Shown: one piece after another, positions 4,983 through 5,647 of the stretch
Numbering within the stretch: position 1 is the stretch's first letter
Layout of the letters: every line of letters starts with the position of its first letter
DNA from: Nitrososphaeria archaeon
GTDB lineage: Archaea > Thermoproteota > Nitrososphaeria > Nitrososphaerales > Nitrososphaeraceae
Direction: 5' to 3'
Length of the DNA stretch: 5,647 nucleotides
NCBI GenBank assembly: GCA_021324715.1
Contig: JAJPIN010000149.1
Coordinates: 1 to 5,647, forward strand
Translations under genes and position numbers: made by a program
The notes under the pieces: generated by a model
Databases searched by the model: none
Told to the model about the DNA's origin: nothing
What the model saw: only the letters and a program-made list of their open reading frames with translations

Positions 4983-5060
4983 TAACGTCAATTTTTTAAT
5001 AAAAGAGTAAGGATTAAGAGATTCTAATTATCTAGTCTCTTAGAGGGACTGATATTTAGC

Positions 5061-5276
5061 TTAAGCTGTCCGATCTTTATTATAACAGGGAGTTTCTGCT
5101 ATATCATCTTGTTTCTGTTCATGATTACAACCTTTTTTGGTTTCAAAACAGAAATGACCTGAACCAGCTTGGTCGTAACAATAATCCTTCTCTGACCATC
5201 CAATCGGAAATGAAACTGGCAATATTGCCAACAAAGCTAGAACTGTTACCAATGATCCAAACAGTTTGTGATTCAT
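5061..5276 (-). CDS. Small secreted four-cysteine protein (71 aa)
   Basis: A 71-residue exported protein. The signal peptide spans residues 1 to about 27: MNHK, hydrophobic core 5-20 (LFGSLVTVLALLAILP), then VSFPIGWS. The mature peptide of about 45 residues has four cysteines at 33, 43, 50 and 64 in the arrangement YCYDQAGSGHFCFETKKGC then ETPCYN, so two disulfides are likely. Similar short thaumarchaeal secreted proteins, as I recall, also show a W, then CY, FCF-x-x-K-x-x-C and P-CY(N), so this probably belongs to a lineage-specific family of unknown role. The ATG follows a TATA-like box about 28 bases upstream with no ribosome binding site, consistent with a leaderless transcript. It is a single-gene unit, in the same direction as the six-cysteine gene but separated from it by about 240 bases. 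Confidence 0.8.
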   Translation of the reverse strand: MNHKLFGSLVTVLALLAILPVSFPIGWSEKDYCYDQAGSGHFCFETKKGCNHEQKQDDIAETPCYNKDRTA

Positions 5277-5560
5277 ATTAGAAAGTTCAGATTGACATGA
5301 TTAAAAGATATTGATAGAAAAGTTCCATTGTTTTTGGTAAATGTCCGATATTCTCTCGAAGTAGAGAACTAAATGTGGAAAAATTCAATACTTAAATTCA
5401 TAGGGATAGGCCTCCACATAACAAGAATTGGAATATAAATTCTAATGTCATCATCTGACATGAAATAATGAAATCTTAATTGAACAAGATTCTTCATTAA
5501 TACCGAATTGAAATTAAAATTAGATTTTAAAATGCAAAGATTTGATAAAATAACAATAAT
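5277..5560. other. Spacer with small hairpins
   Basis: Beyond the promoter of the 71-residue gene no convincing gene is seen. Two small perfect hairpins are present: TTCTCT/AGAGAA with a six-base loop (5351-5368), and ATGTCA/TGACAT with the loop TCATC (5445-5461). A minus-strand frame across 5369-5566 begins at a TTG, is largely translated AT-rich sequence and lacks support. Confidence 0.4.
5300..5308 (-). promoter_or_regulatory. TATA box of the four-cysteine secreted protein gene
   Basis: TCTTTTAAT on the minus strand is centred about 28 bases before the ATG at 5276, fitting leaderless transcription. No ribosome binding site lies between. Confidence 0.5.
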
Positions 5561-5626
5561 CAGCAACTGATGGGCTTATGGCAAGCCGTTTGAATGACAA
5601 GAAACAACCGGCCCCATCAGCTGCTG
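5561..5626. repeat. Long hairpin, right copy of the CTGATGGG/CCCATCAG element
   Basis: CAGCAACTGATGGG (5561-5574) pairs with CCCATCAGCTGCTG (5613-5626) at 13 of 14 positions. Immediately inside, GCCGTTTG (5585-5592) pairs with CAACCGGC (5605-5612) at seven of eight positions. The two stems are stacked on the 3' side and separated by a ten-base bulge on the 5' side; the terminal loop is 12 bases. The GC content of the stems is well above that of the surroundings. The core arms CTGATGGG and CCCATCAG match those of the hairpin at 3137-3198. It lies 20 bases from the window edge, so more may follow. Confidence 0.65.
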
Positions 5627-5647
5627 TGTTCAGACGTTAAAAGAGCA

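Noticed and set aside
5369..5566. Minus-strand frame of 65 codons, including a 30-codon ATG part starting at 5461
   Set aside because: The long form starts at a TTG inside the hairpin arm and is mostly translated AT-rich spacer. The ATG part looks slightly protein-like but has no TATA box at the right distance.
5561..5626. C/D box guide RNA suggested by CTGATGG
   Set aside because: The C box consensus RUGAUGA is not met, and there is no CUGA D box near the 3' end on either strand.
1..5647. tRNA gene as integration site
   Set aside because: No T-loop consensus (GGTTCRAnnC) with flanking acceptor pairing was found on either strand.

Overview
This AT-rich window reads as archaeal. Several short, well-supported genes have a TATA-like box centred 26-31 bases before the start codon and no Shine-Dalgarno sequence, which suggests leaderless transcription. 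The combination of small secreted proteins, the style of the tyrosine recombinase and an MGRT-type archaeal small-protein remnant points to an ammonia-oxidising thaumarchaeon, most likely Nitrososphaerales (Nitrosocosmicus-like). That placement is inference from protein style; no marker gene is present.

Left edge (1-1000): a tyrosine recombinase (integrase) enters already in frame at base 1, so its true start lies outside the window. Its 3' end overlaps, tail to tail, the cut-off 3' end of a minus-strand gene that keeps the N-terminus of an archaeal MGRT-type small protein. Both genes look shortened at the same point, which suggests a recombination or deletion junction. The TATA box of the remnant is intact.

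Centre-left (1100-2940): a secreted 88-residue protein on the plus strand is followed by a T-rich terminator. Next come a 53-residue membrane or secreted protein on the minus strand and a helical 101-residue protein on the plus strand. A compact minus-strand operon of three small membrane/secreted proteins follows (101, 95 and 59 residues), with junctions overlapping by one base or abutting. The 53- and 59-residue proteins share a nearly identical N-terminus, MS(L/V)CY(G/D)FQKW, and appear to be an unrecognised paralogous pair.

Right half (2940-5647): a gene-poor region with three minus-strand genes, each with its own promoter. They encode a 206-residue soluble protein of unknown function, a six-cysteine secreted protein (131 residues, GTG start) and a four-cysteine secreted protein (71 residues). 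The spacers hold an 18-base palindrome, a tight 8-bp hairpin, and two long hairpins at 3137-3198 and 5561-5626. The two long hairpins share the arms CTGATGGG/CCCATCAG with spacers of 40 and 38 bases. The 8-mer ATTCTAAT recurs in five intergenic places.

Overall this looks like accessory or island DNA: an integrase next to a broken gene, many orphan small exported proteins and dispersed hairpins. No CRISPR array, rRNA or tRNA was seen, and no metabolic pathway can be assigned.
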